A stretch of 64,000 nt of DNA from Achromobacter sp. HZ34 (lineage in GTDB: Bacteria > Pseudomonadota > Gammaproteobacteria > Burkholderiales > Burkholderiaceae_B): positions 1 through 64,000 of the forward strand of contig NZ_NJIX01000011.1 of the NCBI RefSeq assembly GCF_002209485.1, in the 5' to 3' direction. Under the pieces are notes generated by a model. The model did not search any database, was not told the DNA's origin, and worked only from the letters and a program-made list of their open reading frames with translations. The translations under genes and the position numbers were made by a program. Shown in pieces: positions 8,224 to 16,991 of the stretch; the first letter of the stretch is position 1; the number at the start of each line of letters is the position of its first letter.

Positions 8224-9801
8224 TCACTTGTCCATGTAGACGTCGTCGAAGCTTTCGTTCAGGCCGATGGCCGACTTCACCAGGTTGTGCACCTTGCTAC
8301 GGTACAGCGTGGGATATTCGAGATCGATCAGGTAGCCGTTGGCAACGTCACCCACCAGCGTCGACTGGATCTTCGAATAGAGTTCCTGGCGCTTGGCCGT
8401 ATCCACTTCGGACGCGGCCTGGTTCCACAGCTTGTCGAGGTCGGGGTTGTTATAGCCCTGCACATTGGCGAACGGCGAACCCTTGACGATGTTCGAGCCG
8501 ATGTACAGGCGCTGCACGCCCAGGGCCGGATCGCCATACTGGTAGGTGAAGCTCAGCGTCACGTCGAAGTCCCAGTTGCCGGTGCGGCTGGCCCAGCCGC
8601 CGGCATCGGTCGATTCGGTATCGACCTTGAACCCCAACTGCTCCAGCGCCTGCTTGATGTACTCCCCCAGGCGGTCCCAGGTGGCGCCATAGGGGAAGGC
8701 CAGCTGGCGGATGGTGTAGTCGCCCGGCTTGATGCCCGATTCCTTGATCAGGTCGCGCGCCTTCTTCATGCTGAAGTCCAGCGCCGGCGTGTTCTTGTCG
8801 TAGAACATTTCGGTGCTGACGAAGGGACCGGTGGAGGGCTTGCCCAGGCCGAAGAAGATGTTATCGACGATGAGCTTGCGGTTCAGCGCGGCCATCACCG
8901 CCTGGCGCACCTTGACGTTGTCGAAGGGCGGCTTGCGCATGTTCATCAGCAGGTAGGCCTGCGGCGAGAACATTTCCCAGCCGGCGGTGGTGTACTGCAC
9001 ATTGGGCAGGGCGCGCAGGCGCTTGACGTCGACGTTGTCGACGTCGCCGCCACGCAGCACGTCGACCGAACCGCGCTCGAAAGCCACCGCGCGCGAGGCC
9101 GAGTCCGGGATGATGTTGAAGACCAGCTCATCCAGGTAGGGCTTGCCCGTTTTCCAGTAATTGGGATTGCGCACCAGCTTGATGTACTCGCCCCGCTTCC
9201 ATTCCTTGAACATGAAGGGCCCCGTGCCGATCGGCTTCTGGTTGGCGGGGTTGGTCATGTAGTCGGTGCCGGCATAGATGTGCTTGGGCATGATGGGCGC
9301 GAAGCCCGGCTCGAATGCCAGCAGGAAGGCCGGGAAGGGCGCCTTCAGCTTGACCACCACGGTCAGGTCGTCGGTCTTGCTGACCGATGCCACGAACTGG
9401 TTCAGCAGCACGCGGGCGCGGGCGTGCGTCTTCGGCAGCATGTCGGCCAGGGAGAACACCACGTCGTCCGCGGTGAAGGGCTGGCCGTCCTGCCATTTCA
9501 CGCCTTCCTGCAGGTGGAAGGTATAGGTCAGGCCATCCGCTGCCACTTCATAGGACTTCGCCAGGCTGGGCTGCGGTTTCAGGTCGGCCGAGTAGGTGAA
9601 CAGGCTTTCGTAGATCTTGCCGGCCACGAACTGCGTCGGGCCTTGCTGATTGATGGCCGTGACGATGACCGGCGGCTCGGGCTGCACGATCATGTTCAGG
9701 GTGCCGCCGCGCGTCTGTGCCTGCGCGCTGAAGGGCAGCGCCGCTGCAACGGCCAGTGCGGCCAGACCCAGTTTGAAGCAATGGCTGTATTTCACCTTCA
9801 A
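8224..9801 (-). CDS. ABC transporter substrate-binding protein, SBP family 5
   Basis: A periplasmic solute receptor of the peptide/nickel/amine family 5. I prefer the TTG at 9801: it is preceded by AGGGG at good spacing and gives a clean signal peptide MKVKYSHCFKLGLAALAVAA with cleavage near ALPFSAQA/QTRGG. An ATG at 9855 would add 18 residues and spoil the signal. The mature protein shows the family pattern IYESLFTYSADLKPQPSLA and GVKWQDGQPFTADDVVFS. The ligand of cluster C binding proteins cannot be read from sequence; context suggests an acylated amine or short peptide. It is the first gene of the minus-strand operon and faces the mocR-type gene. Confidence 0.92.
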   Translation of the reverse strand: MKVKYSHCFKLGLAALAVAAALPFSAQAQTRGGTLNMIVQPEPPVIVTAINQQGPTQFVAGKIYESLFTYSADLKPQPSLAKSYEVAADGLTYTFHLQEGVKWQDGQPFTADDVVFSLADMLPKTHARARVLLNQFVASVSKTDDLTVVVKLKAPFPAFLLAFEPGFAPIMPKHIYAGTDYMTNPANQKPIGTGPFMFKEWKRGEYIKLVRNPNYWKTGKPYLDELVFNIIPDSASRAVAFERGSVDVLRGGDVDNVDVKRLRALPNVQYTTAGWEMFSPQAYLLMNMRKPPFDNVKVRQAVMAALNRKLIVDNIFFGLGKPSTGPFVSTEMFYDKNTPALDFSMKKARDLIKESGIKPGDYTIRQLAFPYGATWDRLGEYIKQALEQLGFKVDTESTDAGGWASRTGNWDFDVTLSFTYQYGDPALGVQRLYIGSNIVKGSPFANVQGYNNPDLDKLWNQAASEVDTAKRQELYSKIQSTLVGDVANGYLIDLEYPTLYRSKVHNLVKSAIGLNESFDDVYMDK

Positions 9802-9898
9802 GATATTCCCCTTGGATTCCCTGGCGCGGGCCTGCGTGGCAGGCGCATTGCGCATTTTCTGTGAACTGTCTTGAACTGCTGAGCGCAGCGTATCGAAT

Positions 9899-9924
9899 AT
9901 TTGGTACTCTCAACAGAGCCAAAT
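9899..9924. promoter_or_regulatory. Inverted repeat in the mocR / ABC-operon divergent region
   Basis: ATTTGG (9899-9904) and CCAAAT (9919-9924) form an inverted repeat with a 14-base spacer, in the 145-base gap between the divergent binding-protein and MocR genes. The position fits an operator for the MocR protein, which commonly controls the adjacent divergent transcript. No footprint or comparison supports it yet. Confidence 0.4.
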
Positions 9925-9946
9925 TTCTCCATTTCCATGGTGCCAC

Positions 9947-11512
9947 TTGCGCGACGCCAGCCTGTCCGAGGTTTTGCTGCAACGGCTCGATAGGGGGGCG
10001 AAGGATCCCCTATCGCGGCAGATCTATACCGTTCTGCGCACGTTGATACTGGACGGCGAAGTTGCCGCGGGCCTCAAGATGCCTGCCACGCGCACCTTGG
10101 CGCAGGACCTGGGGTTATCCCGCAATACCGTCATGCATGCGTACGAACAGCTGCTGGCGGAGGGGTATGTGGTGTCCGCTTTCGGCAGCGGCACCTTTGT
10201 CTCGGACACGGCGCCCCGCCAGGGGTTGGGCATGACCGGGCCGGGCTCGGAGGCGAAGGGGGCAAGCGCGGCGGCAGGGCACCCCGGCCAACGGGAATCG
10301 CATGCCGACGATCCCGGCTGGCATCAGGCGGCGTTGTCCTCGCGCGGCGCCCAACTGGTCGGCTTGGCTTCCGCATCGGACCAGCAACTGGGCGCCTTTG
10401 TCGCCGGTGTGCCGGACGTCACGCTGTTCCCCCACGCCATCTGGAACAAGCTGCTGAGCCGGCGCTGGCGCGAGCCGCCGCCGGAACTGCTCACCTACGC
10501 CTACGGCGCCGGCTACATGCCGCTGCGGCGGGTGCTGGCCGAGCATCTGCGCCTGTCGCGCGCGGTGCGCTGCGAGCCGGAGCAGGTGGTGCTGACCACC
10601 GGCATCCACCAGTCCATCAGCCTGGTGGCGCGCCTGCTGGGCGACACCGGGCACACGGCCTGGATGGAGAATCCGGGTTATTGGGGCGCGCGCTCCATGC
10701 TGCAGGCATGCGGCATCACCACGGTGCCGGTGCACGTCGACGAAGAGGGCATGGCGCCCACGCCGGACCAGATGGCGCAGCCGCCGCGCTTCATCTTCGT
10801 CACGCCGTCGCATCAGTACCCGCTGGGGCACATCATGAGCCTGTCGCGCCGGCGCATGCTGCTGGACTATGCCCACCAGCACGGCGCCTGGATCGTCGAG
10901 GACGACTACGACAGCGAATTCCGCTTCAGCGGCAAACCGCTGGCCTCGCTGCAAAGCATGGACCAGCACGACCGTGTCCTGTATCTGGGTACCTTCTCCA
11001 AGACCCTGTACCCCGGCATACGCCTGGGATATATGGTGCTGCCCAGGGCGTTGGCCGCCCCTTTCGGCATCGGCCTGTCCGAGCTGTATCGCGAAGGGCG
11101 CCTGATGGACCAGGCCGTGGTGGCGGACTTCATCGAGAAAGGCCATTACGCCACCCATCTGCGCCGCATGCGCCAGGTCTATGCGCGCCGCCAGGCATTG
11201 CTGCGCGACGCCATCACCGCCCAAATGGGCGCCGGCTGGCCGATCTCCACCCATGAAGCGGGCCTGCACCTGGTCATGCACCTGCCCGCCGGCACCGACG
11301 ACCTGGGCATCGCCATCGCCGCGCGTACGCTGGGGCTGGCGGTAAGGCCGCTTTCGCGGTACTACGAGGGGACGGCGGGCGCGTCCGGACTGTTGCTGGG
11401 TTATGCCTGCTTACCTGATAATCTTATCGGCCCGTCATTCCAGCGCCTGATGCAGGTCATCACGCCCGCGCTGGAACATCGGCGACGGGCCGCCATGACG
11501 CGCCGCGCCTGA
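9947..11512 (+). CDS. MocR/PdxR-type transcriptional regulator (GntR HTH + aminotransferase domain)
   Basis: 521 residues. An N-terminal GntR winged helix (about 15-85, with LAQDLGLSRNTVMHAYEQL) is fused to a fold-type I aminotransferase domain whose PLP lysine is K352 in GTFSKTLYPG. Such proteins are PLP-binding transcription factors, often controlling a neighbouring divergent operon for vitamin B6, GABA, taurine or amine metabolism. The start is TTG 9947; the ATG at 9937 is out of frame. It is divergent from the ABC-amidohydrolase-aminotransferase operon and is its likely regulator. A tartrate dehydrogenase gene follows 45 bases downstream on the same strand. Confidence 0.9.
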   Translation: MRDASLSEVLLQRLDRGAKDPLSRQIYTVLRTLILDGEVAAGLKMPATRTLAQDLGLSRNTVMHAYEQLLAEGYVVSAFGSGTFVSDTAPRQGLGMTGPGSEAKGASAAAGHPGQRESHADDPGWHQAALSSRGAQLVGLASASDQQLGAFVAGVPDVTLFPHAIWNKLLSRRWREPPPELLTYAYGAGYMPLRRVLAEHLRLSRAVRCEPEQVVLTTGIHQSISLVARLLGDTGHTAWMENPGYWGARSMLQACGITTVPVHVDEEGMAPTPDQMAQPPRFIFVTPSHQYPLGHIMSLSRRRMLLDYAHQHGAWIVEDDYDSEFRFSGKPLASLQSMDQHDRVLYLGTFSKTLYPGIRLGYMVLPRALAAPFGIGLSELYREGRLMDQAVVADFIEKGHYATHLRRMRQVYARRQALLRDAITAQMGAGWPISTHEAGLHLVMHLPAGTDDLGIAIAARTLGLAVRPLSRYYEGTAGASGLLLGYACLPDNLIGPSFQRLMQVITPALEHRRRAAMTRRA

Positions 11513-11557
11513 AGGCGCGCCGCCCCGATTGCGTATGTTGTACAAGGAGACAGTCCA

Positions 11558-12625
11558 GTGGCAAAGAAACACAAGATCGCCGTCATCGCGGGCGATGGCA
11601 TCGGCAAGGAAGTGATGCCGGAAGGCCTCAGGGTGCTGGATGCGGCGGCGGCCCGTTTCGGCATCGATTTCCAGTTCGACCATTTCGACTGGAGCTGCGA
11701 CTACTACGCCAAGCACGGCAAGATGATGCCGGATGACTGGCGCACGCAGATCGGCGGCCACGAGGCGATCTTCTTCGGCGCCATCGGCTGGCCCGACGCC
11801 GTGCCCGACCACGAGGCGCTGTGGGGTTCGCTCTTCCGCTTCCGCCGGGATTTCGACCAGTACATCAACCTGCGCCCCGTGCGCCTGATGCCGGGCGTGG
11901 AATCGCCGCTGGCCAATCGCAAGCCGGGCGACATCGATTTCTTCATCGTCCGCGAAAATACCGAGGGCGAGTATTCGAACAGCGGCGGCACGCTGTTCGC
12001 CGGCACCGAGCGCGAAGTCGTCATCCAGGAAAGCGTGTTCACCCGTATCGGCGCCGAACGCGTGCTGAAGTTCGCCTTCGAACTGGCGCGCAAGCGCGGC
12101 AAGCACCTGACCGCCGCCACCAAGTCCAACGGCATTTCCATTTCCATGCCCTGGTGGGATGCCCGCGTGGCCGAGATGGCCGAAAAGTATCCGGACGTGC
12201 GCTGGGACAAATTCCACATCGACATCCTGTGCGCGCACTTCGTGCAGCATCCGGACCGCTTCGACGTGGTGGTGGCGTCCAACCTGTTCGGCGATATCCT
12301 GTCCGACCTGGGGCCGGCCTGCACCGGTACCATAGGCATCGCGCCCTCGGCCAACCTGAATCCGGAGCGCAAGTTTCCCTCGCTGTTCGAGCCTGTGCAC
12401 GGATCGGCGCCCGACATCTATGGCAAGGGCATCGCCAATCCCATCGGGCAGATCTGGAGCGGCGCGCTGATGCTCGACTTCCTCGGCTATCCGGAGGCGT
12501 CCCAGGCCGTGGTGCGCGCCGTCGAGGCGGTGCTGGAGCATGGTCCGCGCACGCCGGACATGAAAGGCGATGCGAAGACGGCGGATGTGGGCAAGGCGGT
12601 GGCCGAACGGCTAACCAAGGCCTAG
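11558..12625 (+). CDS. Tartrate dehydrogenase / D-malate dehydrogenase (decarboxylating)
   Basis: 355 residues of the isocitrate/isopropylmalate dehydrogenase family. IAGDGIGKEV marks the N-terminus, VRENTEGEYS is the substrate/metal loop, and the NAD-type cofactor region reads LFEPVHGSAPDIYGKGIANP. TtuC/DmlA-like members oxidise tartrate or D-malate with NAD+ and Mn2+ or Mg2+ in the cytosol, giving oxaloglycolate or pyruvate plus CO2. The start is GTG 11558 with AAGGAG upstream. It may be cotranscribed with the mocR gene. A clear paralogue lies at 61373-62461 beside a Bug transporter protein. Confidence 0.87.
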   Translation: MAKKHKIAVIAGDGIGKEVMPEGLRVLDAAAARFGIDFQFDHFDWSCDYYAKHGKMMPDDWRTQIGGHEAIFFGAIGWPDAVPDHEALWGSLFRFRRDFDQYINLRPVRLMPGVESPLANRKPGDIDFFIVRENTEGEYSNSGGTLFAGTEREVVIQESVFTRIGAERVLKFAFELARKRGKHLTAATKSNGISISMPWWDARVAEMAEKYPDVRWDKFHIDILCAHFVQHPDRFDVVVASNLFGDILSDLGPACTGTIGIAPSANLNPERKFPSLFEPVHGSAPDIYGKGIANPIGQIWSGALMLDFLGYPEASQAVVRAVEAVLEHGPRTPDMKGDAKTADVGKAVAERLTKA

Positions 12626-12951
12626 GGCACGCCAGCCAGCCGCTGGGGATCGTCGTAGCGGACACGGGGAACCGGCCGGTTTCCCGTGTTACTGACGTTG
12701 CACCGCCCAGGAAACATTTGATGTAACAGTCCTATGCGGATGCGCATGGGCGACCATAAATTTACGAAAATCGCAAGGTATCTGAAGAGGATCTGAGGAT
12801 TTTGCTTCTTAGATTCATCAAACTTTCAATTTTGAATGCGGTTGTAAGGTTATAGTTTCCGCTGCAGGGCCGGACCGGCGGGCGCGGGGGCGTCCAGTGA
12901 CACTGGTGGAGCTGCATCCTTATCCGCACCACATGATCACAGAGTTAGAGT
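12626..12951 (+). other. AT-rich intergenic region upstream of the glycan gene
   Basis: 326 bases without a supported gene. It begins with a 30-base palindrome (12661-12690) and continues with a stretch much richer in A and T than its surroundings (about 12740-12865), including TTATAGT-like and TTTTGAA words that could be promoter elements for the following gene. No -35/-10 pair stands out with good spacing. Confidence 0.5.
12661..12690. repeat. Near-perfect palindrome after the tartrate dehydrogenase gene
   Basis: ACACGGGGAACCGG (12662-12675) pairs with CCGGTTTCCCGTGT (12676-12689) with one G-T wobble. There is no T tract, so it may be a factor-assisted terminator, an mRNA-stabilising hairpin or a protein-binding palindrome. 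Confidence 0.5.
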
Positions 12952-13998
12952 TTGGCATTGTTACCTTCTACAAGTTTGACTATCGACACTGCTGAGGGCC
13001 TCCCCGGTGCTGCTTCGCCTCGAACCTATGGTGATGGCGGCGGTGCCGTGCTGTTCAATGGCAAGGTAGGAAATTTGCGGCTGGACCGTTTCTGGCGCAA
13101 GTTCTACTCCGCGCTGCGCAGCCGCCGCATGCAGCACAACCGCCACCTGTGGCCTCACGTGTCGATCAAGCGGGATACGACCGGGGCCATCTCGGCATTC
13201 AAGGCCTTCGGCTATTCGGTACCCCTCACCCCCATCAGCCAGGCTTTTCCGGACCAGCTGAACCTGGTGCATCTGATCCTCAGTGGTCCTTCGATCGCCG
13301 AAATCCAGTACGACCGCCTGCCTATCGATGTGGCAATGGGCGTCAATGGCTCCATCGCGCTGCTGCGCAAGTTCGACATCCCGTTCAAGTACTACTGCGT
13401 CATCGACCAGAATTTCGTCCGCCGCCGTATCGACCTGATGCGTGATGTGGTCACGCGCGACCTGACCCTGTTCGTCACGCCGGACGTGCTGCGCTATCTG
13501 ATGCAGGGGATTGCGCCGGCGACGTACAAGTGCCGTATCTGCGTCATCGAAGTGGTGTCCGAGCGGGCGTTCCAGGCGTCGTCCACGCCGCAAGACCTGC
13601 TGGCGCTGGCGCAGGCGCGGCCGGAAATGTCGGTGTTCGATGCGGAACGTGCCTTGGGCTTCAGCTTCAATGTGGCGCGCGGCGTGTTCGACGCGGACAC
13701 CGTGGCGTATGCCGCGCTGCAGGTGATGGTGGCCGGCGGCGTGAAGAAGATGTACGTGCATGGGCTCGACCTGGGCTTTTCCAGTGGCCGCCGCTTCTAT
13801 GACGAAGGCGCCCGCCCCGAGACCAGCCGCCTGGTGCGCAACTTCGAACGCATGATAGAGCCGTCCTTCGCCCACGCCGCGCATTTGCTGCAGGAACGTG
13901 GCGTCGAACTCTATAACCTGTCGCTGGACAGCGCGCTGTCCGACCGCATCATTCCCAAGATGAGCTGGCGCACCCTGCTGGAAACGGTAGAGGCATAG
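12952..13998 (+). CDS. Putative LPS/glycan biosynthesis protein, WaaZ/MptE-like (DUF115-type)
   Basis: 348 residues, no signal peptide. The middle carries LVHLILSGPSIAEI, VNGSIALLRKF and YYCVIDQNFVRRR, and the later part VKKMYVHGLDLGFSSGRRFY. This layout of a GPS nucleotide-binding-like turn followed by a VNG segment recalls the MptE-like/DUF115 and WaaZ-type proteins that act in surface glycan or LPS-core synthesis. I recognise it only at fold-pattern level, so activity is not assigned. The start is TTG 12952, the best upstream in-frame start because no ATG occurs until well inside the protein. It stands alone between the tartrate dehydrogenase and the convergent efflux operon. Confidence 0.5.
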   Translation: MALLPSTSLTIDTAEGLPGAASPRTYGDGGGAVLFNGKVGNLRLDRFWRKFYSALRSRRMQHNRHLWPHVSIKRDTTGAISAFKAFGYSVPLTPISQAFPDQLNLVHLILSGPSIAEIQYDRLPIDVAMGVNGSIALLRKFDIPFKYYCVIDQNFVRRRIDLMRDVVTRDLTLFVTPDVLRYLMQGIAPATYKCRICVIEVVSERAFQASSTPQDLLALAQARPEMSVFDAERALGFSFNVARGVFDADTVAYAALQVMVAGGVKKMYVHGLDLGFSSGRRFYDEGARPETSRLVRNFERMIEPSFAHAAHLLQERGVELYNLSLDSALSDRIIPKMSWRTLLETVEA

Positions 13999-14022
13999 CG
14001 GCGCCTGCCGGCGATGCAAGGC

Positions 14023-14048
14023 ATTCGGGCCGCAGATGCGGCCCGAAT
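14023..14048. terminator. Hairpin between convergent genes (no T tract)
   Basis: ATTCGGGCCGCA (14023-14034) and TGCGGCCCGAAT (14037-14048) pair perfectly. It separates the glycan gene from the convergent efflux operon. The missing T tract makes intrinsic termination uncertain. Confidence 0.5.
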
Positions 14049-14067
14049 CACGTTGGCGGCTCGCCCC

Positions 14068-15678
14068 CTAGTGCGCACCAGCCGCTGCTTCCGCCGCGTC
14101 GCCGCCGCCCTTGCCGGACCGGCGGGCCGGACGGGCAAACCATACCAGCACGATCAGCATCAGGAAGATCACCGCCGACGCATAGAACACGTCCAGTGCC
14201 GACATCGTGAACGCCTGGGCGTTGACCAGTCCATCCAGCGAGGTAAGCGACTGCTGCGGCGACATGCCCGCTGTCGACAGCGAATCGATGGCCCGGTCGA
14301 AGGCCTGCGCGCCCGCCGTGGCCGTTTCCGTCAGGTGCGCATGGTGCATGGTCGCCCGGTTTTCCCAGACCGTGGTGGCGATGGAGGTACCGAAGCCGCC
14401 CATTGTCAACCGGCAGAAGTTGGACAGGCCCGAGGCTGCGGGAATCCGCCAGGGTTCGATGCCGGACAGCGTAATCGACGTCAGCGGCACGAAGAAGGCC
14501 GCCATGGCCGCGCCCTGGATGATGGTCGGTATGACCAGGTTGCGCATGTCGGTCTGCGGCGTGAAGCCGGAACGCATGTAGCACACCAGCGCGAAGACGC
14601 AGAAGGCGAACGTGACGATATGGCGGGGGTCGCGCGTGGCCAGCAGCTTGCCGACCACCGGCGTCAGCAGGATTGCCAGGATGCCGACGGGCGCCGTGAC
14701 GATACCGGCATCCGTCGCGGTGTAGTTCATATTGCTTTGCAGCCACAGCGGCAGCAGCACGACATTGCCGAAGAACACGCCGTAGGCGATCGCCAGGGTG
14801 ATGGCACCGACGGTGAAATTGCGGATCTTGAACAGCCGAAGATCCACCACCGGGTGGGCATCGGTCAGTTCCCAGATCACGAAGAACACGAAAGCGATGA
14901 AGGCAATGACAGCCAGCGTCAGGATGGTGGAGCTTTGGAACCAGTCTAGCTCCTTGCCCTTGTCCAGCATCACCTGCAGCGAACCGACCCAGACCACCAG
15001 CAGCAGCAGGCCGACCTTGTCGATGGGAAGCTTGCGCGTGACCGATTCCCGCTTGCCGTAGATGCGCCAGCTGATCCATGCGGCCAGCAGGCCCACCGGA
15101 ACGTTGATATAGAAGATCCAGGGCCAGGTGTAGTTGTCGGAGATCCAGCCGCCTAGCAAAGGCCCGGCCACCGGCGCCACCAGCGTGGTCATGCCCCAGA
15201 CCGCCAATGCCATGCCGGCTTTCTCCTTGGGGAAGCTGGCCAGCATCAACGCTTGCGACAACGGAATCATGGGGCCGGCGACGGCGCCCTGCAGCACGCG
15301 GAAGCCGATCAGGGCTTCCAGGGTGGGCGCGAAGCCGCACAGCCATGAGGCCAGCACGAACAGCAGGGTGGACGCCAGGAACAGGCGTACCTGGCCGAAA
15401 CGTTGCGTCAGCCAGCCCGTCAGCGGCACGGTGATGGCATTGGCCACCGCGAATGACGTGATGACCCAGGTGCCCTGGCTGGTGCTGACCCCCAGGTCGC
15501 CTGAAATGGTCGGGATCGACACGTTGGCGATGGAGGTGTCCAGCACGTTCATGAACACCGCGGTGGACAGCGCCACCGCGCCGATGATGCGTGTCGCCCC
15601 CTGCAGGGGAGCGTAAGCGCCGGGCGCCGGCGCTGGCGCGGCGGGTGCCGGGCCGGCAGTGGAGGTTAGCTCGCTCAT
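14068..15678 (-). CDS. emrB: DHA2-family multidrug efflux MFS transporter, EmrB type
   Basis: 536 residues with about 14 membrane segments, the DHA2 (EmrB/QacA) layout. Motif C-like glycine/proline stretches (VAPVAGPLLGGWISDNYTWPWIFYINVP) are clear around 180-210 and LDTSIANVSIPTISGDLG sits in the first helix. It uses proton motive force to export drugs or toxic compounds through the EmrA adaptor. The gene closes the operon marR-nodT-emrA-emrB. The N-terminus before the first helix is Ala/Pro-rich. It is separated from emrA by a 100-base gap containing a strong hairpin. Confidence 0.93.
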   Translation of the reverse strand: MSELTSTAGPAPAAPAPAPGAYAPLQGATRIIGAVALSTAVFMNVLDTSIANVSIPTISGDLGVSTSQGTWVITSFAVANAITVPLTGWLTQRFGQVRLFLASTLLFVLASWLCGFAPTLEALIGFRVLQGAVAGPMIPLSQALMLASFPKEKAGMALAVWGMTTLVAPVAGPLLGGWISDNYTWPWIFYINVPVGLLAAWISWRIYGKRESVTRKLPIDKVGLLLLVVWVGSLQVMLDKGKELDWFQSSTILTLAVIAFIAFVFFVIWELTDAHPVVDLRLFKIRNFTVGAITLAIAYGVFFGNVVLLPLWLQSNMNYTATDAGIVTAPVGILAILLTPVVGKLLATRDPRHIVTFAFCVFALVCYMRSGFTPQTDMRNLVIPTIIQGAAMAAFFVPLTSITLSGIEPWRIPAASGLSNFCRLTMGGFGTSIATTVWENRATMHHAHLTETATAGAQAFDRAIDSLSTAGMSPQQSLTSLDGLVNAQAFTMSALDVFYASAVIFLMLIVLVWFARPARRSGKGGGDAAEAAAGAH

Positions 15679-15735
15679 GGCGTGTGCGTATCGGTTCGGG
15701 TCGGTTCGGTGTGGGGCGGGGCGCGCTGGCGGGTC

Positions 15736-15766
15736 GGATTGCCCCGGGTGTTGATCGGGGCAATCC
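15736..15766. repeat. Strong hairpin between emrA and emrB
   Basis: GGATTGCCCCG (15736-15746) pairs perfectly with CGGGGCAATCC (15756-15766). It lies inside the operon and lacks a T tract in the direction of transcription, so it may tune or stabilise the mRNA instead of ending it. Confidence 0.6.
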
Positions 15767-15778
15767 CGGGGGTTCTCT

Positions 15779-16969
15779 TTATTGCGCCAGGTTGGCCTGG
15801 ATGATCTTCTGGATCAGCGCGTCGGCTTCCTTGTGATCAGGCTCGAAGGCGCGCGTGGACCAGACCGGTTCGGTACGGGTGGCCTGCGTCACGGCCTGGC
15901 CTTCCTGCTTGGCGATGTCGACCTCGACGTCCATCGACAGGCCGATGCGCAGGGGATGTTCCTGCAGCTGCTTGGGATCCAGGGCGATGCGCACGGGCAC
16001 GCGCTGCACCACCTTGATCCAGTTGCCGGTGGCGTTCTGCGCGGGCAGCAGGGCGAAGGCGCTGCCGGTGCCCGCATCCAGGCCGATCACCTTGCCGTGG
16101 TACTTGACGTCGCCACCATACAGGTCGGCGGTCAGTTCGACGTCCTGGCCTACGCGCATCTTGCGCAGCTGGCCTTCCTTGAAGTTGGCTTCCACCCACA
16201 CCTGGTCCAGCGGCACGATGTTCAACAACGTGTTGCCGGGAGCCACGCGCTGGCCCACCTGCACGCCGCGGCGCGCCACCATGCCGGTCACCGGCGCCGG
16301 CAGCACCGTGCGCGAAGTCGCCAGCCAAGCGTTGCGCACATTGGCGGCGGCTTCCTGCACGTCAGGATGCTGCTCGACCGTGGTGCCGTGCGTCAGGGCC
16401 TGGTTGGTGGCCAGCTTGGCCTTGGAGGCCGCCAGCGATGCCTTGGCCTGGGCCAGGCCGGACTCGGCGCTCTTCAGCGTGGTCTGGGCATGCAGGATTT
16501 CTTCACCGCTGACACCGCCGGACTTGGCCAGGGCCTGGCGCCGCGACAGGTCGCTGCGGGCGCGCGCCAGGTCCGCCTGGGCGCGTTCGATATCGGCCAG
16601 GCGCACATCCACGTCGGCGGCCAGCGCATCGTTCTGCACATACAGCGTGCGCACCTGGCGCACGGTCTGGCCCAGCTTGGCTTCGGCTTGCGCCAGGGCG
16701 ATGTCGGTATCGGCCGGATCCAGGCGGATGATGGGCGCACCGGCCTGCACGGTTTCCGTGTCGTCGGCTTCGATGGCCACCACCGTGCCAGGCACCTGTG
16801 GCGTGATCTGCACCAGGTTGCCGTGTACATAGGCATCGTCGGTGTTCTCGAAGTGCGAGCCGACCATCCACCACCAGATGGCATAGGCGATGGCGATCAG
16901 AATGAAAACACCGGTGGCCAGCAACATCAGGCGTTTGCGGGCGGGATTGGTAGTCTGCGGGGCATTCAT
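15779..16969 (-). CDS. emrA: EmrA-type periplasmic adaptor (HlyD family) of the efflux pump
   Basis: 396 residues from ATG 16969; the upstream reading is a low-complexity Arg/Pro stretch and is not protein-like. One N-terminal membrane anchor (LMLLATGVFILIAIAYAIWW, about 14-33) is followed by a lipoyl-type half (NTDDAYVHGNLVQITPQVPG), a long alpha-helical hairpin rich in Ala/Gln and a beta-barrel with VEANFKEGQLRKMRVGQ. This is the membrane-fusion protein that links EmrB to the outer-membrane channel. It is preceded by nodT (22 bases) and followed by emrB. Confidence 0.93.
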   Translation of the reverse strand: MNAPQTTNPARKRLMLLATGVFILIAIAYAIWWWMVGSHFENTDDAYVHGNLVQITPQVPGTVVAIEADDTETVQAGAPIIRLDPADTDIALAQAEAKLGQTVRQVRTLYVQNDALAADVDVRLADIERAQADLARARSDLSRRQALAKSGGVSGEEILHAQTTLKSAESGLAQAKASLAASKAKLATNQALTHGTTVEQHPDVQEAAANVRNAWLATSRTVLPAPVTGMVARRGVQVGQRVAPGNTLLNIVPLDQVWVEANFKEGQLRKMRVGQDVELTADLYGGDVKYHGKVIGLDAGTGSAFALLPAQNATGNWIKVVQRVPVRIALDPKQLQEHPLRIGLSMDVEVDIAKQEGQAVTQATRTEPVWSTRAFEPDHKEADALIQKIIQANLAQ

Positions 16970-16991
16970 GACGTAGTGTCCGATGGGTTCT

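Noticed and set aside
12636-12735. Possible small RNA or attenuator after the tartrate dehydrogenase gene
   Set aside because: A palindrome is present, but there is no T tract, promoter pair or leader frame to support an RNA gene.
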